Part shown: positions 5,501 to 6,362 of the stretch, in pieces
Numbering within the stretch: position 1 is the stretch's first letter
Layout of the letters: each line of letters opens with the position of its first letter
Origin: Alphaproteobacteria bacterium
GTDB taxonomy: Bacteria > Pseudomonadota > Alphaproteobacteria > RF32 > UBA3637
Reading direction: 5' to 3'
Length of the DNA stretch: 6,362 nt
Assembly (NCBI GenBank): GCA_017632555.1
Contig: JAGBRF010000027.1
Location: forward strand, 1-6,362
Notes under the pieces: generated by a model
Told to the model about the DNA's origin: nothing
What the model saw: the letters and a program-made list of their open reading frames with translations, nothing else
Database searches by the model: none
Made by a program: the position numbers and the translations under genes

Positions 5501-5907
5501 CTTTTTTTGAATTTTTCAATCAAGTTTCTGTGGGTAATCAAAAGTTGACGCAAATTTTCATAAGAAATTTTTTCCAAAGCTTGATCGATTGAAAGCCAAT
5601 AAATACTGCCGCCGATTTCCGGGTGCACTGCATTATCATCCAAAGAACGCGCAATATAATAAGTCGTTTCAACTTGGCCGTCCGTATTGTTGGAATAAAA
5701 ATTGACACCCAGTTCGGCAAGTATTTCAATATCCAAACCGGTTTCTTCTTTTATTTCACGAACAGCACATTCTTTTAATGTTTCGCCGGCTTCCAAATGT
5801 CCTTTGGGTAAAGAAAAATCATCATGTTTTTCCTGATATAAAACAAGAATTTTATCCGGATTTTCTTTTGAAAAAATAACGGCACCTGCTTTTAATACTG
5901 CACTCAT
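5497..5907 (-). CDS. NUDIX hydrolase
   Basis: A 136-residue single-domain protein that should hydrolyse a nucleoside diphosphate linked to another moiety, with metal ions bound by the Nudix box. The box is complete: G36-x5-E42-x7-R50-E51-I52-x-E54-E55-x-G57-L58, including the metal-binding glutamates. The segment before it (FSLPKGHLEAGET, 31-43) is the form common in MutT/Ap4A-hydrolase-like members. The substrate cannot be told from sequence; dinucleoside polyphosphates, oxidised nucleotides or NDP-sugars are all possible. The ATG at 5907-5905 has a strong GGAGG 6 nt upstream. The gene lies between the MdaB-like gene and ssrA on the same strand, with no terminator visible at its 3' end, so read-through into ssrA is possible. 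Confidence 0.95.
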   Translation of the reverse strand: MSAVLKAGAVIFSKENPDKILVLYQEKHDDFSLPKGHLEAGETLKECAVREIKEETGLDIEILAELGVNFYSNNTDGQVETTYYIARSLDDNAVHPEIGGSIYWLSIDQALEKISYENLRQLLITHRNLIEKFKKS

Positions 5908-5950
5908 ATTTATCCTCCATATTGATTGATTTCCCCTATAACCGATATGG

Positions 5951-5978
5951 ATTTTAAAAAGACTTTTCGAAAAGTCAA
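5951..5978 (-). promoter_or_regulatory. Candidate promoter of the NUDIX gene
   Basis: On the minus strand TTGACT (5978-5973) and TAAAAT (5956-5951) are separated by 16 bp in the gap between the MdaB-like and NUDIX genes. The spacer holds most of a perfect palindrome (5961-5976) that also overlaps the -35. The match is reasonable but the region is AT-rich, so chance is not excluded. Confidence 0.4.
5956..5976 (-). terminator. Perfect 16-bp palindrome plus T5: weak terminator of the MdaB-like gene or an operator
   Basis: GACTTTTCGAAAAGTC (5961-5976) is its own reverse complement. On the minus strand it begins 6 nt after the stop of the MdaB-like gene and is followed by TTTTT (5960-5956), as in an intrinsic terminator. 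As RNA, however, it gives only about 6 pairs around a UCGA loop with few G-C pairs, so termination would be weak. Its exact symmetry and position over a candidate promoter fit a dimeric repressor site equally well. Confidence 0.45.
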
Positions 5979-5982
5979 CGGA

Positions 5983-6362
5983 TTATTTTAAAAAAATCAA
6001 ACTCAAATGATGTTCCCAAGCTTTTAAGTAGGCCTCGACATTCGGATTTTTTATCACGTCATGGCAAGAAAAACTGGGTAACTTTTTCATACCCAAAAAA
6101 CTTTGCGTGTGATGAAATGCCGTCAACACATCATCGGGTGAATTTACCCCGCGCCAAAACCCTTTGCCGAATGATGATAAAGGCGTGTTCCACGTTGTTG
6201 AAAGCATATAAGTTTTATCGGTCAATAATCCGCCCGTTCCATATCCTTTTTTGGCTTGTCCGAATAAAATACCGTATTGATATACGTCCTGCATATATTG
6301 TTTCAAGACGGCGGGTGCGCCAAACCAAAAAACAGGGAATTGGTAAATGATGCTTTCTGCCC
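5983..6362 (-). CDS. mdaB: MdaB-like NADPH:quinone reductase, C-terminal part (5' end outside window)
   Basis: Flavodoxin-fold oxidoreductase that reduces quinones by two electrons with NADPH, protecting the cell from quinone and oxidative stress. The frame is open from the right edge (first whole codon at 6360) to the TAA at 5985-5983, giving 125 visible residues. The start lies outside the window, and the TTG at 6306 is internal. The first visible residues (IIYQFPVFWFGAPAVLKQYM) correspond to the family's flavin-contact strand and following helix (Q-P-W-G-AP-KKY pattern). Further MdaB hallmarks are YGTGGLLTDKTYMLSTTWN (42-60) and FHHTQSFLGMKKLPSFSCHD (88-107). Residue numbers count from the window edge. 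The related KefF/NQO1 group shares the fold, but the YG-GGL, TWN and FLGM patterns favour MdaB. It runs toward the NUDIX gene on the same strand. Confidence 0.9.
   Translation of the reverse strand, partial: AESIIYQFPVFWFGAPAVLKQYMQDVYQYGILFGQAKKGYGTGGLLTDKTYMLSTTWNTPLSSFGKGFWRGVNSPDDVLTAFHHTQSFLGMKKLPSFSCHDVIKNPNVEAYLKAWEHHLSLIFLK

Noticed and set aside
6117..6350. Plus-strand 77-codon open frame near the right edge
   Set aside because: It lies opposite the MdaB-like coding sequence, has no ribosome-binding site or recognisable motif, and is best explained as an antisense shadow.

Overview
The window looks like part of the chromosome of an AT-rich alphaproteobacterium, possibly one of the uncultured host-associated or gut lineages (the exact group is a guess). 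The strongest evidence is a circularly permuted tmRNA gene on the minus strand, in which the CCA-ending acceptor piece lies upstream of the tag-coding piece. It is followed by an alphaproteobacterial-type SspB and a small ribbon-helix-helix protein of the family often found beside SspB in this class.

Plus-strand half (1-4522). The window opens inside a Gln/Pro-rich protein gene built on 60-bp tandem repeats, which ends at a clear intrinsic terminator (about 695-734). A sigma70-like promoter (739-767) then precedes an unrecognised two-pass membrane protein with a soluble domain and a very acidic tail (792-2066). Another promoter (2095-2123) precedes glgA (glycogen synthase). glgA is followed after only 2 nt by a meso-diaminopimelate dehydrogenase gene (ddh), so the two probably share an mRNA.

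Minus-strand half (6362-4519). Reading leftward from the right edge: the 3' part of an MdaB-like NADPH:quinone reductase gene; a perfect 16-bp palindrome that may be a terminator or an operator; a NUDIX hydrolase gene; a strong ssrA promoter whose -35 overlaps the NUDIX stop codon; the permuted tmRNA; sspB; and the ribbon-helix-helix gene. The last gene overlaps sspB by ATGA, and its stop codon overlaps that of the convergent ddh gene.

The most coherent functional unit is ssrA-sspB. The tmRNA adds a degradation tag to proteins on stalled ribosomes, and SspB delivers tagged proteins to ClpXP. No terminator with a U-tract is visible between them, so they may be one transcription unit. The encoded tag reads ANDNFAPVAVAV, ending in Ala-Val where Ala-Ala is expected. 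The other notable items are the repeat protein with its ordered synonymous repeat variants, and the acidic membrane protein, which may carry a remote NERD-like domain.
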